A stretch of DNA of 64,000 nucleotides, taken from positions 62,001-126,000 of the forward strand of contig WGNK01000002.1 in NCBI GenBank assembly GCA_016124535.1, read 5' to 3'. Numbering within the stretch: position 1 is the stretch's first letter; each line of letters starts with the position of its first letter. Shown here piece by piece: positions 16,628 through 26,048 of the stretch. The notes beneath the pieces were generated by a model. It was given only the letters and a program-made list of their open reading frames with translations. It was not told the origin of the DNA and searched no databases. Source of the DNA: Azospirillum sp. Lineage in GTDB: Bacteria > Pseudomonadota > Alphaproteobacteria > Azospirillales > Azospirillaceae. The position numbers were made by a program, and so were the translations under genes.

Positions 16628-17941
16628 TCAAACCGGGGTACCAAGGTCGCCGGTCCCGGCCGGCGCGTCGATATCCACCGGCGGGGTCAGGCGCAGCGAG
16701 GTGATCTGGTTGCGCTGGCGGCCGATGATCTCGAAACGAAAGTCATAGAAGGTGAAGACCTGGCCGACCTCGGGGATGCGCCGCGCCTCGTAAAGCACCA
16801 GACCAGCGATGGTCGAGGCCTCGTCGTCGGGCAGCCGCCATTCGAACTCGCGATTGAGGTCACGGATGGTGACCCAACCGTCGACGATATAGGAACCGCA
16901 AGGTTCAACCTGGACACCGGCCACGGTAACATCATGCTCGTCTGAGATGTCGCCGACGATCTCCTCCAGGATATCCTCCAGAGTAACCACCCCCATCAGG
17001 GTGCCGTATTCGTCGACGACCAGCGCGAAATGCTCGCGACGCTGGCGGAACGCCTGAAGCTGGTCGAACAGATTGGTGGTTTCCGGAATGAACCACGGCT
17101 TGGCGGCAATGCCCAGGATGTCGATGCGATCGAGATCGCCGTGATGGGCGCGCACCTCGCGCAGCAAGGCCTTGGCATGGACGACGCCGACGATATTGTC
17201 CGGCTGGTCGAGCCACAGCGGCAGTCGGGTGAACGGGCTGCTCAAGACCTCGTCCACCACCTGGGCCGCCGGCAGCGCGGCGTCGATCATCACCAGGGTC
17301 CGCCGGTGGGTCATGATCTCGCACACCTCGACCTCGGCCAGATCCAGGATCGAGCGCAGCATCGCACGCTCCTCCTTGATCTCCTCCGCCTTGGCCTCGT
17401 CGCGGTGCAGTTCGATCGCACCGCGCAGTTCCTCCTCGTTGGAGGTGATGCCGGTGGAATGAATCTCGATGCCGATCGACTTCAGGCTGATGCGGGTGAC
17501 ATGGCCCATGCCGATCACCAGCGGCCCGAGCACGCTGACCAGGGCGGAAACTGCAGGCGCGACCGACAGTGCGGTGCGATCGGGATAGTTGATCGCGTAG
17601 ATTTTCGGCATGACCTCGGCGAACAGCACCACCAGCACGGTCATGCCGACCGTGGCATAGACCACGCCGCGGTCGCCGAACAGACCGATCAGCACGCTGG
17701 TCGCCAGGGCCGAGGACAGAATGTTGACCAGGTTGTTGCCGAACAGCAGCGCCCCGATCATCCGCTCGCTCTTGTCACGCAGGCGATTGACCAGGCGCGC
17801 GCGCCGGCTGCCTTCCTGCTCGAGCTGGTGCATGCGCGCCCGCGAGGCCCCGGTCAGCGCCGTCTCCGAGCCGGCGAAGAAGGCGGAAACCGCAAGCAGG
17901 ATCACGATCACCGCGATCGTGATCCAAAACGTCAAGTCCAT
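16628..17941 (-). CDS. HlyC/CorC family membrane protein (DUF21-CBS-CorC)
   Basis: 437-aa inner-membrane protein. The N-terminal DUF21 region has three to four membrane segments (WITIAVIVILLAVSAFFAGS, GALLFGNNLVNILSSALATS and so on). A CBS pair (IMTHRRTLVMIDAALPAAQV, then HFALVVDEYGTLMGVVTLED) follows, and a C-terminal CorC/HlyC transporter-associated domain (DGWVTIRDLNREFEWRLPDD). Homologues are linked to Mg2+/Co2+ efflux or homeostasis; the old 'hemolysin' name is not informative. It lies 66 nt downstream of aroB on the same strand, an association I recall from other alphaproteobacteria. Confidence 0.9.
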   Translation of the reverse strand: MDLTFWITIAVIVILLAVSAFFAGSETALTGASRARMHQLEQEGSRRARLVNRLRDKSERMIGALLFGNNLVNILSSALATSVLIGLFGDRGVVYATVGMTVLVVLFAEVMPKIYAINYPDRTALSVAPAVSALVSVLGPLVIGMGHVTRISLKSIGIEIHSTGITSNEEELRGAIELHRDEAKAEEIKEERAMLRSILDLAEVEVCEIMTHRRTLVMIDAALPAAQVVDEVLSSPFTRLPLWLDQPDNIVGVVHAKALLREVRAHHGDLDRIDILGIAAKPWFIPETTNLFDQLQAFRQRREHFALVVDEYGTLMGVVTLEDILEEIVGDISDEHDVTVAGVQVEPCGSYIVDGWVTIRDLNREFEWRLPDDEASTIAGLVLYEARRIPEVGQVFTFYDFRFEIIGRQRNQITSLRLTPPVDIDAPAGTGDLGTPV

Positions 17942-18007
17942 GGCAGTGAAATCCCGTAGGGCGGCAAAATCCCGTGGCGAAGACCGGGAACCGGCGGCGC
18001 GATCATG

Positions 18008-19123
18008 TCAGCCTCGAACCGCCCCTTCCAGCACGGCCAGGACTTCGGCCGGGTCGACGTCGCGGGTGAGGATGGCGCGGCCGATGCCGCGGGCCAGCAC
18101 GAAGGTGATGCGGCCGTCCTTGACCTTCTTGTCATGGGCCATATGGGCCTGCAGCGCCCCGGCATTCCAGGCAATACCGGCGATCTCGGCCGGAGAGGTC
18201 GGCAGGCCAGCCTCAAACAGATGGGCCTTGACCCGCAGCACATCGGCGGCCGGCGCCAGGCCGAGCCGGGCCGACAGCTCGAACGCCAGCACCATGCCGA
18301 TCGCCACCGCCTCGCCGTGGAGCAGCCGGTCGCCGTAGCCCGCGGTGACTTCGAGAGCATGGCCGAAGGTGTGACCGAGATTGAGCAGAGCACGATCGCC
18401 GCTCTCGCGCTCGTCGCGGCCGACGATCGCCGCCTTGGCCCGGCAACTGGTCACCACCGCACGGCGGCGGGCGGTGCTGTCGCCGGCGATCAGCGCCAGG
18501 CCATGGCTTTCCAGCCAGGCGAAGAAATCGGGATCGCCGATCAGGCCGTATTTGACGATCTCGGCATAGCCGGCCCGGACCTGGCGCGGCTCCAGCGTCT
18601 CGAGGGTGCCGATATCGGCCAGCACTAGGCGGGGCTGGTGGAAGGCGCCGATCAGGTTCTTGCCGTGGTGGGAATTGATCCCGGTCTTGCCGCCGACCGA
18701 GCTGTCGACCTGGGCCAGCAGGGTGGTCGGCACCTGAACGAAATCGAGCCCGCGCAAGGTCACCGCCGCGGCGAAGCCGACCAGATCGCCGATCACGCCG
18801 CCGCCCAGCGCCACCACCACGGTGCCGCGTTCAATGCCGCGTTCGAGCAGGCCATCGACCAGCTGCTGGAGATGACTGAAGTCCTTGGTCATCTCGCCGG
18901 GCGGCAGAATCACCGCGGCGCCGCCGCCGAACCCGGCAGCGGCCAGAGACGCCTGCAATGCCGGCAGATGCAGCCCGGCGACCCGCTGATCGGTCACGAT
19001 CACCAGCGGACGGCGGCCGAGCGCGCGGCAGAGGTGTTCACCGGCGGCGGCCAGCACGCCGTCGCCGACCAGAATATCGTAGCTGCGGCTGGCGAGGTCG
19101 ACCCGGACGGTATCGATGGTCAT
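18008..19123 (-). CDS. aroB: 3-dehydroquinate synthase
   Basis: 371-aa shikimate-pathway enzyme that converts DAHP to 3-dehydroquinate, NAD- and metal-dependent. NAD-binding features are GGGVIGDLVGFAAAVTLRG and VQVPTTLLAQVDSSVGGKTG; metal ligands are in the E of AEIVKYGL and the His of LNLGHTFGHALE and HGEAVAIGM. The ATG at 19123 overlaps the aroK stop (ATGA), the normal coupling for aroK-aroB; a GTG two codons upstream is also possible. Confidence 0.96.
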   Translation of the reverse strand: MTIDTVRVDLASRSYDILVGDGVLAAAGEHLCRALGRRPLVIVTDQRVAGLHLPALQASLAAAGFGGGAAVILPPGEMTKDFSHLQQLVDGLLERGIERGTVVVALGGGVIGDLVGFAAAVTLRGLDFVQVPTTLLAQVDSSVGGKTGINSHHGKNLIGAFHQPRLVLADIGTLETLEPRQVRAGYAEIVKYGLIGDPDFFAWLESHGLALIAGDSTARRRAVVTSCRAKAAIVGRDERESGDRALLNLGHTFGHALEVTAGYGDRLLHGEAVAIGMVLAFELSARLGLAPAADVLRVKAHLFEAGLPTSPAEIAGIAWNAGALQAHMAHDKKVKDGRITFVLARGIGRAILTRDVDPAEVLAVLEGAVRG

Positions 19124-19791
19124 GACCACGCTTTCCCAGGTGCCGGCCCAGGCGCCGGCCCAGGTGCCGGCCCTGTTGCCTGCTGGCTATCGGCGAGGCC
19201 GGCGCCGACCGCCCCGGCGTCGCTCGAGTCCAGCGGTGCTCCGAAATGCCGCTCCAACGCTTCCACCACCCGCTCCGCCGTCTCTTCCGGCGGACCGTCG
19301 GTACTATCCACCGTGAGATCCGCCTGGGCGTAGACGGGATAGCGTATCGCGATCAGCCGTTCCAGGATTTCCCGCGGGCTGCCCTGTTTCAGCAGCGGTC
19401 GATTGTTGCGCCGGGCGGTCCGCGCCAGGAGCTGCTCCAGGTCGGCGCGCAGCCAGATCGATACCGCATGGCGGATGATCAAGGTCCGGGTCGCGGCATC
19501 CATGAAGGCGCCGCCGCCGGTCGCCAGTATCTGCACCGGCTGCTCGATCAGACGCGCGATCACCTTGCGCTCGCCGACCCGGAACGCCGCCTCGCCGTAG
19601 CGGGCGAAATACTCCTCGACGGTGCAGCCGGCCGCGGCTTCGATCTCGGCATCGGCGTCGCGGAACGGCAGGCCAAGCCGGGTCGCCAAGCGCCGCCCGA
19701 TCGCCGTCTTGCCCGCCCCCATCAAGCCGACCATCACCACAGTCCGCGGCAGGCGGATCGGGCTCTGAGGTCGGAAATCGTGGCCGGTCAT
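19120..19791 (-). CDS. aroK: Shikimate kinase with low-complexity C-terminal tail
   Basis: 223 aa; phosphorylates shikimate with ATP. Walker A is GLMGAGKTAIGRRLA, shikimate binding is seen as FRDADAEIE, and the GGG motif is LATGGGAFM; the lid Arg lies in RRNNRPLL. Normal family members end near residue 190. This one adds a tail ending in three GPAP repeats encoded by a 12-bp tandem repeat just before the stop. First gene of the aroK-aroB pair, divergent from the xerD unit. Confidence 0.95.
   Translation of the reverse strand: MTGHDFRPQSPIRLPRTVVMVGLMGAGKTAIGRRLATRLGLPFRDADAEIEAAAGCTVEEYFARYGEAAFRVGERKVIARLIEQPVQILATGGGAFMDAATRTLIIRHAVSIWLRADLEQLLARTARRNNRPLLKQGSPREILERLIAIRYPVYAQADLTVDSTDGPPEETAERVVEALERHFGAPLDSSDAGAVGAGLADSQQATGPAPGPAPGPAPGKAWS
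19137..19172. repeat. Tandem 12-bp repeat at the 3' end of aroK
   Basis: Three head-to-tail copies of CAGGTGCCGGCC, the middle one with C for T. They encode the GPAP repeats at the C-terminus of AroK. Slippage could change the tail length in frame. Confidence 0.8.
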
Positions 19792-20041
19792 GGTAATCGG
19801 TTGCTCCCGTCTCCGGTCTCCGGCGCCGGCCCCGGTTGCAACGCGCTGCCGGGGCGGTTAAACTGCAGGCCATGGGCGAAGCGGGCCGGCGCAAGGCATA
19901 GTCCCGAATCCGGCCAATGGCCGGTGAACCCGCCTTGGTACAAGATATTGCGCCGCCGTCCGAACCGTGCCCGTTGTCAAAGGTGGTGACGCAGATCCTT
20001 ATCATGGTTCGCGTCCTTCGCCCAACCGGTAAAGAGGCGTC

Positions 20042-20251
20042 GTGAGTCGTTCGAAGAACCGTTCTCTGTCGTCGGGCCCGGCGGTCTTGCGCAGTTCGAG
20101 TCCCTTGGTCACCGTGATTCTGGTTGCCCTCGGGCTGCTGATCGGCGGCGGCGTGATTTATGTCGCCACCGTCGATGTTCCGGCACCGTCGCAGCCGGTG
20201 GAAAAGATCATTCCCGCCGAACGGTTCGCGCCCGAACGGTTCGCGCACTGA
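20042..20251 (+). CDS. Small single-pass membrane protein upstream of xerD
   Basis: 69 aa from a GTG start. A basic, Ser-rich N-terminus (MSRSKNRSLSSG) is followed by one membrane helix (LVTVILVALGLLIGGGVIYV) and a short Pro/Ala-rich C-terminal tail with a duplicated ERFAP/ERFAH motif. The positive-inside rule puts the tail in the periplasm. It ends 52 nt before the xerD start and is probably co-transcribed. No named family is recognised; its placement suggests a conserved hypothetical of this lineage. Confidence 0.6.
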   Translation: MSRSKNRSLSSGPAVLRSSSPLVTVILVALGLLIGGGVIYVATVDVPAPSQPVEKIIPAERFAPERFAH

Positions 20252-20303
20252 CGCGCGGCCGCGCTCCGCGCGCCATGGGCAACCGCAGGCGCCAAGGGGA
20301 GCG

Positions 20304-21278
20304 ATGAGCCGCCGCGGCCGTCCCCCTGCCCCCTTGCCGCTGCCGCCACCGGAAGTCGACGCCTTCCTCGACATGCTGGTCGCCGAGCGGGCGGCGGCGG
20401 ACAATACCCGTGCGGCCTATGCCCGCGACCTCGCCGATGCCGAGGGCTGGCTGGCAGGTCGCGGCGGCAGCCTGGTTCGGGCCGCCACAGACGACCTGCG
20501 CGGCTATCTGGAACAGCTCGCCGCGCAATCCGCGGTCCGCACGGTGGCCCGGCGGCTATCGGCGTTGCGCCAGTTCTATCGCTTCCTGTGCTCCGAGGGC
20601 CGCCGCAGCGAAGACCCCGCAGCGGCGCTCGACAGCCCGCGCCGTGGCCGCATCCTGCCCAAGGTGCTGACCGAAACCGAGGTGCTGGCCCTGATCGCGG
20701 CGGCAACCGCCCTGCCGGGCGCCGACGGGCTGCGCCTGGTCGCCCTGCTGGAAATGCTCTATGCCTCCGGCCTGCGGGTGTCGGAGCTGGTCGGCCTGCC
20801 GGTCGGCGCCCTCGATCGCGACGGGCGGACCCTGATCGTACGCGGCAAGGGCGGCAAGGAACGGATGGTGCCCTTGTCCGTACCGGCGCGCGACGCCCTG
20901 GTCGCCTACCTCGCCGTCCGCAGCGAATTCCTGGTGCCGGGCCGGCTGGCCAGGCAGAAGCCGTTTCTGTTCCCGTCACGCAGCGCGCTGGGCGGCCATC
21001 TGACCCGCCAGCGTTTTGCCCAGCTGCTCAAGGAGCTTGCCGGGGCCGCGGGGATCGATCCGGCCAAGGTCAGCCCCCATGTCCTGCGCCATGCCTTCGC
21101 CACCCATCTGCTCGATCACGGCGCCGATCTGCGCAGCGTTCAGAAGATGCTGGGCCATGCGGATATCGCCACCACCGAAATCTATACCCATATCGTCGGG
21201 GATCGCCTGAAACGGGTGGTCGCCGACCACCATCCCCTGGCCAAACCGTCGCCGCGCCAGCCCCGGCGACGGGAATAG
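20304..21278 (+). CDS. xerD: Site-specific tyrosine recombinase XerD
   Basis: 324-aa recombinase that, with XerC, resolves chromosome dimers at dif. N-terminal SAM-like core-binding domain (VDAFLDMLVAERAAADNTRA) is followed by the catalytic domain. The R of SGLRVSELVGL, the H-x-x-R of SPHVLRHAFATHLLDHGADL, the H of KMLGHADIATT and the Tyr nucleophile of TEIYTHI are all present. The HHPLA end favours XerD over XerC. The ATG at 20304 has GGGGAG just upstream and was preferred to an upstream in-frame ATG overlapping the small membrane gene. Confidence 0.93.
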   Translation: MSRRGRPPAPLPLPPPEVDAFLDMLVAERAAADNTRAAYARDLADAEGWLAGRGGSLVRAATDDLRGYLEQLAAQSAVRTVARRLSALRQFYRFLCSEGRRSEDPAAALDSPRRGRILPKVLTETEVLALIAAATALPGADGLRLVALLEMLYASGLRVSELVGLPVGALDRDGRTLIVRGKGGKERMVPLSVPARDALVAYLAVRSEFLVPGRLARQKPFLFPSRSALGGHLTRQRFAQLLKELAGAAGIDPAKVSPHVLRHAFATHLLDHGADLRSVQKMLGHADIATTEIYTHIVGDRLKRVVADHHPLAKPSPRQPRRRE

Positions 21279-21304
21279 CGCTGCGGCAAACCGAAGGTCC
21301 GCCG

Positions 21305-22351
21305 ATGACCCCGTTCCACCCCTTCGCCAAGTTCATCCGCACCGTCGGGCGCGGCGCCCAGCTGGCGCGGCCGCTGGAGCGCGACGAGGCGGAAGCGGCG
21401 ATGACGCTGATCCTGACCGGCGAGGTTGAACCGGCCCAGCTCGGCGCCTTCCTGATGCTCCTGCGCTATCGCGGCGAGACCGCCGAGGAACTTGCCGGTT
21501 TCGTCACCGCCGCCCGCCGCCAGCTCGACCTGCCCGCCGCCTTCCCAAGCGTCGATCTCGACTGGCCGTCCTATGCCGACCGTCACAAGCAGCTGCCCTA
21601 TTTCGTGCTGTCCGCGGCGGTGCTGGCCCAAAACGGCGTGCGCATCGTGATGCACGGCATCAAGGGGGCCACAGAGGGCTTCGCCCCGACCGCCGCGGCG
21701 CTGGCCCAGCTTGGAGTCGGGCCCTGCGAGACGGCTTCGGCGGCAGCGGCGGCGCTCGACCGCCACAATTTCGCTTATCTGCCACTGGAGCGGCTGTCGC
21801 CGCGGTTGGAGCGCTTGTTCGCCCTGCGTCCGCTGTTGGGCTTGCGCTCGCCGGTCAATACGCTGGCCCGCGCGCTCAATCCGTTCGCGGCACCCTGCCA
21901 GCTCCAGGGCGTGTTCCACCCCAATTACCGACCACTCCATCAGCATGTCGCGGCGCTGCTGGGTCAGCCGGTCGCCGCGATCTTCAAAGGCGGCGGCGGC
22001 GAGATCCAGCGCAACCCCGATAAGCCCTGCCTGGTGCTGACCCTCGAGCACACCGCCACCGCCGAAGAGGAATGGCCGGCGCTCACCCCCAGTACGGCCT
22101 ATCCCTGGCGTGACGAAACCGCCCAGATCGAGCGTATCGGCCAACTCTGGCGCGGCGAGATCGAGGCGCCGGCCCCGACCGCCGCGGTGGTCGGTACCGT
22201 CGCCCTTGCGCTCCGCTATCTGGGCCGGGCCGCCGGTCCGGTGCAGGCGATGGACCAAGCCGCGGCAATGTGGCGCGGCCGGGAGGTTGGTGCAACCCTT
22301 ACGGACTCGACAACCAGCGGCCGTCATCAAACCGCCACGGCACTGGTTTGA
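21305..22351 (+). CDS. TrpD2/YbiB-like glycosyl transferase family protein
   Basis: 348-aa member of the anthranilate phosphoribosyltransferase fold (family 3) but of the YbiB/TrpD2 type, whose E. coli member binds nucleic acid rather than acting in tryptophan synthesis. Visible features are PFAKFIRTVGRGAQLARPLE, VRIVMHGIKGATEGFAPTAA and KGGGGEIQRNP, where true TrpD has a phosphate-binding loop. The trp operon context is absent. It lies 26 nt after xerD, so it is probably in the same unit. Confidence 0.82.
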   Translation: MTPFHPFAKFIRTVGRGAQLARPLERDEAEAAMTLILTGEVEPAQLGAFLMLLRYRGETAEELAGFVTAARRQLDLPAAFPSVDLDWPSYADRHKQLPYFVLSAAVLAQNGVRIVMHGIKGATEGFAPTAAALAQLGVGPCETASAAAAALDRHNFAYLPLERLSPRLERLFALRPLLGLRSPVNTLARALNPFAAPCQLQGVFHPNYRPLHQHVAALLGQPVAAIFKGGGGEIQRNPDKPCLVLTLEHTATAEEEWPALTPSTAYPWRDETAQIERIGQLWRGEIEAPAPTAAVVGTVALALRYLGRAAGPVQAMDQAAAMWRGREVGATLTDSTTSGRHQTATALV

Positions 22352-22436
22352 CGTGAAAGGATCGGGCATACTGCCGCCGCGCTCGTGCCGTCCGGCTTTT
22401 TAGACGGCAGGGGTCCATTGGTACCCGCAAATTCTG

Positions 22437-25040
22437 GTGCGCCGCTTGGCCGAACCAAACGCCTACCCGCCCACGCTGCTCGAAGGCTTGGCTGAACGCC
22501 GGCTGCAGGGCTCGTTGTTCGGCGAGGCCGACGCGATCGGTTATGCACCGAGCCGGGTCTATGACGAGATGGTCAACGGCCAGGGCAGTCTGCGCCCGCA
22601 CTGGCAAACCTTCATGGGCAGCCTGGTCCCGCTCGACCGCGAGGCTATGGCGGAGAAGTGGGACGAAGCGCTCCGGCTGCTGCGGCAGAACGGCGTAACT
22701 TACAATATATACGGTGACCCGCAGGGCATCGAGCGGTTGTGGCCGCTCGATATGATCCCGTTGCTGATTCCGCCCGACGAATGGCGGACGATCGAGGCCG
22801 GGGTGGTCCAGAGGGCAACCCTGCTCAATCAGATTCTGGCCGATCTCTACGGGCCGCAGACCATGATCCGGTCGGGACGGATGCCGGCCTCGCTGCTCCA
22901 TACCGATCCCGGTTTCCGCCGCTGCTGCCACGGCATCAAGGTGCCCGGCAATACCTTCCTGCATTTTTGCGCCGTCGATCTGGCGCGCGGCCCCGACGGC
23001 AGCTGGTGGGTGCTGGCCGATCGCACCGAGACCCCGAGCGGCTCCGGCTATGCGCTGGAAAACCGGGCGGTGATCGGGCGCATCCTGACCGACAGCTTCC
23101 GCCACTGCCAGGTCGAGCGACTGTCGGGGTTCTTTTCCGCCTTCCGGGATACCCTGCTCGGGCTGGCGCCCAGGGCCGCCCAGCCGCGGGTCGTGCTGCT
23201 GACGCCCGGCCCCTATAACGAGACCTATTTCGAGCACGTCTATCTCGCCCGCTCGATGCAGATGACGCTGGTCGAGGGCGAGGATCTGACGGTGCGCGAC
23301 CGTCGGGTCTATCTCAAGACCCTGGGCGGGCTGGAACCGGTAGACGTGATCTTGCGCCGGCTCAATGATGATTTCTGCGATCCCCTGGAGCTGCGCGCCG
23401 ACAGTTCGCTGGGCGTCGCCGGCCTGCTTCAGGCGGTCCGCGCCGGAACCGTTGCGGTGGCCAATGCGGTCGGCAGCGGCCTCCTGGAGTCGATGTCGTT
23501 CAAGGCGTTCCTGCCGACCTTGTGCCGGCATTTCCTGGGCGAGGAGCTGAAACTGCCGTCGGTGGCGAGCTGGTGGTGCGGCCAGGAAGGCGAACTGGGC
23601 TACGTCATCGACCATCTCGACCGTCTCGTGATCAAGCCGGCCCATCGCGGGCTCAGTCTGGAGCCGATCTTCGGGGCCGACCTGTCGGGCGCGGCGCGAT
23701 TGGAGCTGGCCCAGGAATTGCGGCGCAATCCCTGGGACTATGTCGGCCAGGAACAGATCGCGCTGTCGACCGCACCGGTCTGGCAGGACGGCAAGTTGCA
23801 ACCGCGCCCGCTGGTGCTGCGGGTCTTCGTCTGCCACACTCCCGACGGCTACCGCGTCATGCCGGGGGGATTGACCCGGGTGTCCAACGAACCCGGGCGC
23901 CTGGTGGTATCGATGCAGCGGGGCGGCGGCGCCAAAGACACCTGGGTGCTGGTGCCGCGCCGCGACGAGAGTTCGCCGGTGCTCCGCTCAGCGCCGCCTG
24001 GTGAAATTCCCCGATTTGAACCCCGGCCGGCCGACCAGCAGGCGCCCCGGCCCGACCTGCCGAGCCGGGTTGCCGATGGCCTGTTCTGGCTCGGCCGCTA
24101 TGGCGAGCGCATCGAAGGCACGGTCCGTCTGTTACGCGCGGTGCACTCCCGAATCACCGACGGCAGCCACCCCGGCGCCGCCGACGAACTGGCTCCGCTG
24201 TTCCGGCTGATGGTCTGGCTGGCGATGGTGCCCCAGGATGTCGCCAATCTCGGCGACGGCATCGCCTCCCGGGCGACCCGCACCGCCTTGCGCGCTGCGG
24301 TGTTCGACCTCGACCACCCAAACAGCCTGCGCGCCAATGCCCAGCGCCTGCACCGCGCGGCGCATAGCGTCCGCGACCGCCTGGCGCTCGATATGTGGCG
24401 CGTGGTCCGCCAGATCGACCGGCTGAGCCAGCCGCCCCGCCGACTCGATGCCGCCGGCATGCTGCTGCTGCTTGACGACGTGGTAACCAGCCTGGCGGCG
24501 CTGTCCGGCCTGGAACAGGAAAGCATGACCCGCGGTCCGGGTTGGCGCTTCCTCGATATTGGCCGCCGGGTCGAGCGGGCACTCCATATGGCTGCCCTGG
24601 TCCGGGGCACCCAACTCGCCGAAGCCGACGGGCGGGATGAGCGGGTCCTGACGCCGACGCTGGAGGTTCTGCTCGAACTCGGCGAAAGCGTGCTGACCTA
24701 TCGCCGCCACCATTTCGCCGCGCCGCAGCGGGCGCCGGTGTTGGATCTGCTGCTGGTCGAGCCGACCAACCCGCGATCGCTGTGTTTCCAGCTGAATATC
24801 CTGTCCGAGCAGTTGGCGGCATTGCCCGACGCGCCCGGCCATGGCGGCTCCGGACGGGAACCGGCAAATGCCGCCCGCAGTATCGTCGGCGCCGCCCGCG
24901 ACAATCTCCGGCAAGTCGATCTGCTCCGCGCCGGGCCGCCGCTGTCGGCCGCCCTCCACCATCTCGTGGCCACCCTGCCCGAGGTTTCCAATCTCCTCGC
25001 ACACGCATATTTCAGCCATGCCTTCGCCCGATCGGCCTAA
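22437..25040 (+). CDS. Circularly permuted ATP-grasp / alpha-E fusion protein
   Basis: 867 aa. Residues ~1-500 are a circularly permuted ATP-grasp type 2 domain: VTYNIYGDPQGIERLWPLDM, DRTETPSGSGYALENRAVIG, NAVGSGLLESMSFKAFLPTL and VIKPAHRGLSLEPIFG. Residues ~545-865 are an alpha-E all-helical domain beginning LPSRVADGLFWLGRYGERIE. In many genomes these are two separate genes; here they are joined by a Pro-rich linker. A transglutaminase gene follows directly. The trio is thought to make or modify peptide-like amide bonds, but no substrate is established that I know of. GTG start. Confidence 0.9.
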   Translation: MRRLAEPNAYPPTLLEGLAERRLQGSLFGEADAIGYAPSRVYDEMVNGQGSLRPHWQTFMGSLVPLDREAMAEKWDEALRLLRQNGVTYNIYGDPQGIERLWPLDMIPLLIPPDEWRTIEAGVVQRATLLNQILADLYGPQTMIRSGRMPASLLHTDPGFRRCCHGIKVPGNTFLHFCAVDLARGPDGSWWVLADRTETPSGSGYALENRAVIGRILTDSFRHCQVERLSGFFSAFRDTLLGLAPRAAQPRVVLLTPGPYNETYFEHVYLARSMQMTLVEGEDLTVRDRRVYLKTLGGLEPVDVILRRLNDDFCDPLELRADSSLGVAGLLQAVRAGTVAVANAVGSGLLESMSFKAFLPTLCRHFLGEELKLPSVASWWCGQEGELGYVIDHLDRLVIKPAHRGLSLEPIFGADLSGAARLELAQELRRNPWDYVGQEQIALSTAPVWQDGKLQPRPLVLRVFVCHTPDGYRVMPGGLTRVSNEPGRLVVSMQRGGGAKDTWVLVPRRDESSPVLRSAPPGEIPRFEPRPADQQAPRPDLPSRVADGLFWLGRYGERIEGTVRLLRAVHSRITDGSHPGAADELAPLFRLMVWLAMVPQDVANLGDGIASRATRTALRAAVFDLDHPNSLRANAQRLHRAAHSVRDRLALDMWRVVRQIDRLSQPPRRLDAAGMLLLLDDVVTSLAALSGLEQESMTRGPGWRFLDIGRRVERALHMAALVRGTQLAEADGRDERVLTPTLEVLLELGESVLTYRRHHFAAPQRAPVLDLLLVEPTNPRSLCFQLNILSEQLAALPDAPGHGGSGREPANAARSIVGAARDNLRQVDLLRAGPPLSAALHHLVATLPEVSNLLAHAYFSHAFARSA

Positions 25041-25149
25041 TCCCGCTGCAGTCAAGCCGCCGGTCGCCCGGCCGCCCACGGCAGCGGCCGCTGCAGCCAC
25101 CGGCACGCCCGTGCCCAAGACCTTGCCGCCGCCGGCTTCGGCAACGCCG

Positions 25150-26031
25150 ATGCGCTATCGTACCCGCCACGTCACCCGCTATGACTACGGCGAGGAAGTC
25201 CCGGTTTCCCATCACCTGGTCCATCTGGCACCGCGAAGCCATCCGCGCCAGCGCTGCCGCAAAGGGACGGTATCGGTCGAGGGCAAGGCGGCCGCGCGGG
25301 CCGACTACGCCGATTATTTCGGCAACCCGACGACCTATTTCGCGCTCCAGGAGCCCCATCGCGGCGTTGTGATCACCGCCGAGATCGAGGTTGAAGTGGC
25401 GCCGCCGCCGCTTTTTGCCCCCGCCGCCACCCCGCCCTGGGAGCGCCTTCGCGCCGAGGCACGCGCGCTTGCCGGCGGCGAAGACGAGGATGGCATCGGC
25501 CAATATGCCTTCGACAGCGTGTTGGTCGAAGCCTCCCGCGACCTTGCCGAGTACGCCTTACCGTCCTTTCCGGGCGATCGCCCGATCGGGCTCGCCCTCG
25601 CCGAACTGACCTTGCGCATCCACCGTGATTTCACCTTCGATCCGACCGCCACCACCACCACCACGCCGCTGGCGGAGGTCTTGAAAAAGCGCCGCGGCGT
25701 CTGCCAGGATTTCGCCCATCTGGGGGTCGGCTGTCTGCGCTCGTTGGGCCTGCCGGCGCGTTACGTCAGCGGCTATCTGCGCACCCTGCCGCCGCCGGGC
25801 AAACCTCGCCTGATCGGCGCCGACATGAGCCATGCCTGGTTTTCCGGCTGGTGCGGTGACGACACCTGGGTTGACCTGTGTCCGACCAACGGGCGCCTGG
25901 TCGATACCGACTTCATCACGGTCGGCTGGGGCCGCGACTACGACGATGTCTGCCCGGTCCGCGGCGTCATCCTGGGCGGCGCCCGCCACACGCTCAAGGT
26001 CTCGGTCGATGTGGAGGCGGTCGACGCCTGA
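25150..26031 (+). CDS. Transglutaminase-like cysteine peptidase family protein
   Basis: 293 aa from the ATG at 25150. It has the bacterial transglutaminase N-terminal domain (MRYRTRHVTRYDYGEEVPVS) and a papain-like core with Cys in RRGVCQDFAHLGVGCLRSLG, His in DMSHAWFSGWCG and Asp in TWVDLCPTNGRL, a complete triad. An in-frame ATG at 25018 would add 44 Pro/Ala-rich residues and overlap the upstream fusion gene by 23 nt; the family normally starts at the chosen site, but the longer form cannot be excluded. Convergent with pyrE, 17 nt apart. Confidence 0.9.
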   Translation: MRYRTRHVTRYDYGEEVPVSHHLVHLAPRSHPRQRCRKGTVSVEGKAAARADYADYFGNPTTYFALQEPHRGVVITAEIEVEVAPPPLFAPAATPPWERLRAEARALAGGEDEDGIGQYAFDSVLVEASRDLAEYALPSFPGDRPIGLALAELTLRIHRDFTFDPTATTTTTPLAEVLKKRRGVCQDFAHLGVGCLRSLGLPARYVSGYLRTLPPPGKPRLIGADMSHAWFSGWCGDDTWVDLCPTNGRLVDTDFITVGWGRDYDDVCPVRGVILGGARHTLKVSVDVEAVDA

Positions 26032-26048
26032 GTTCAGACCGCCCCGCC

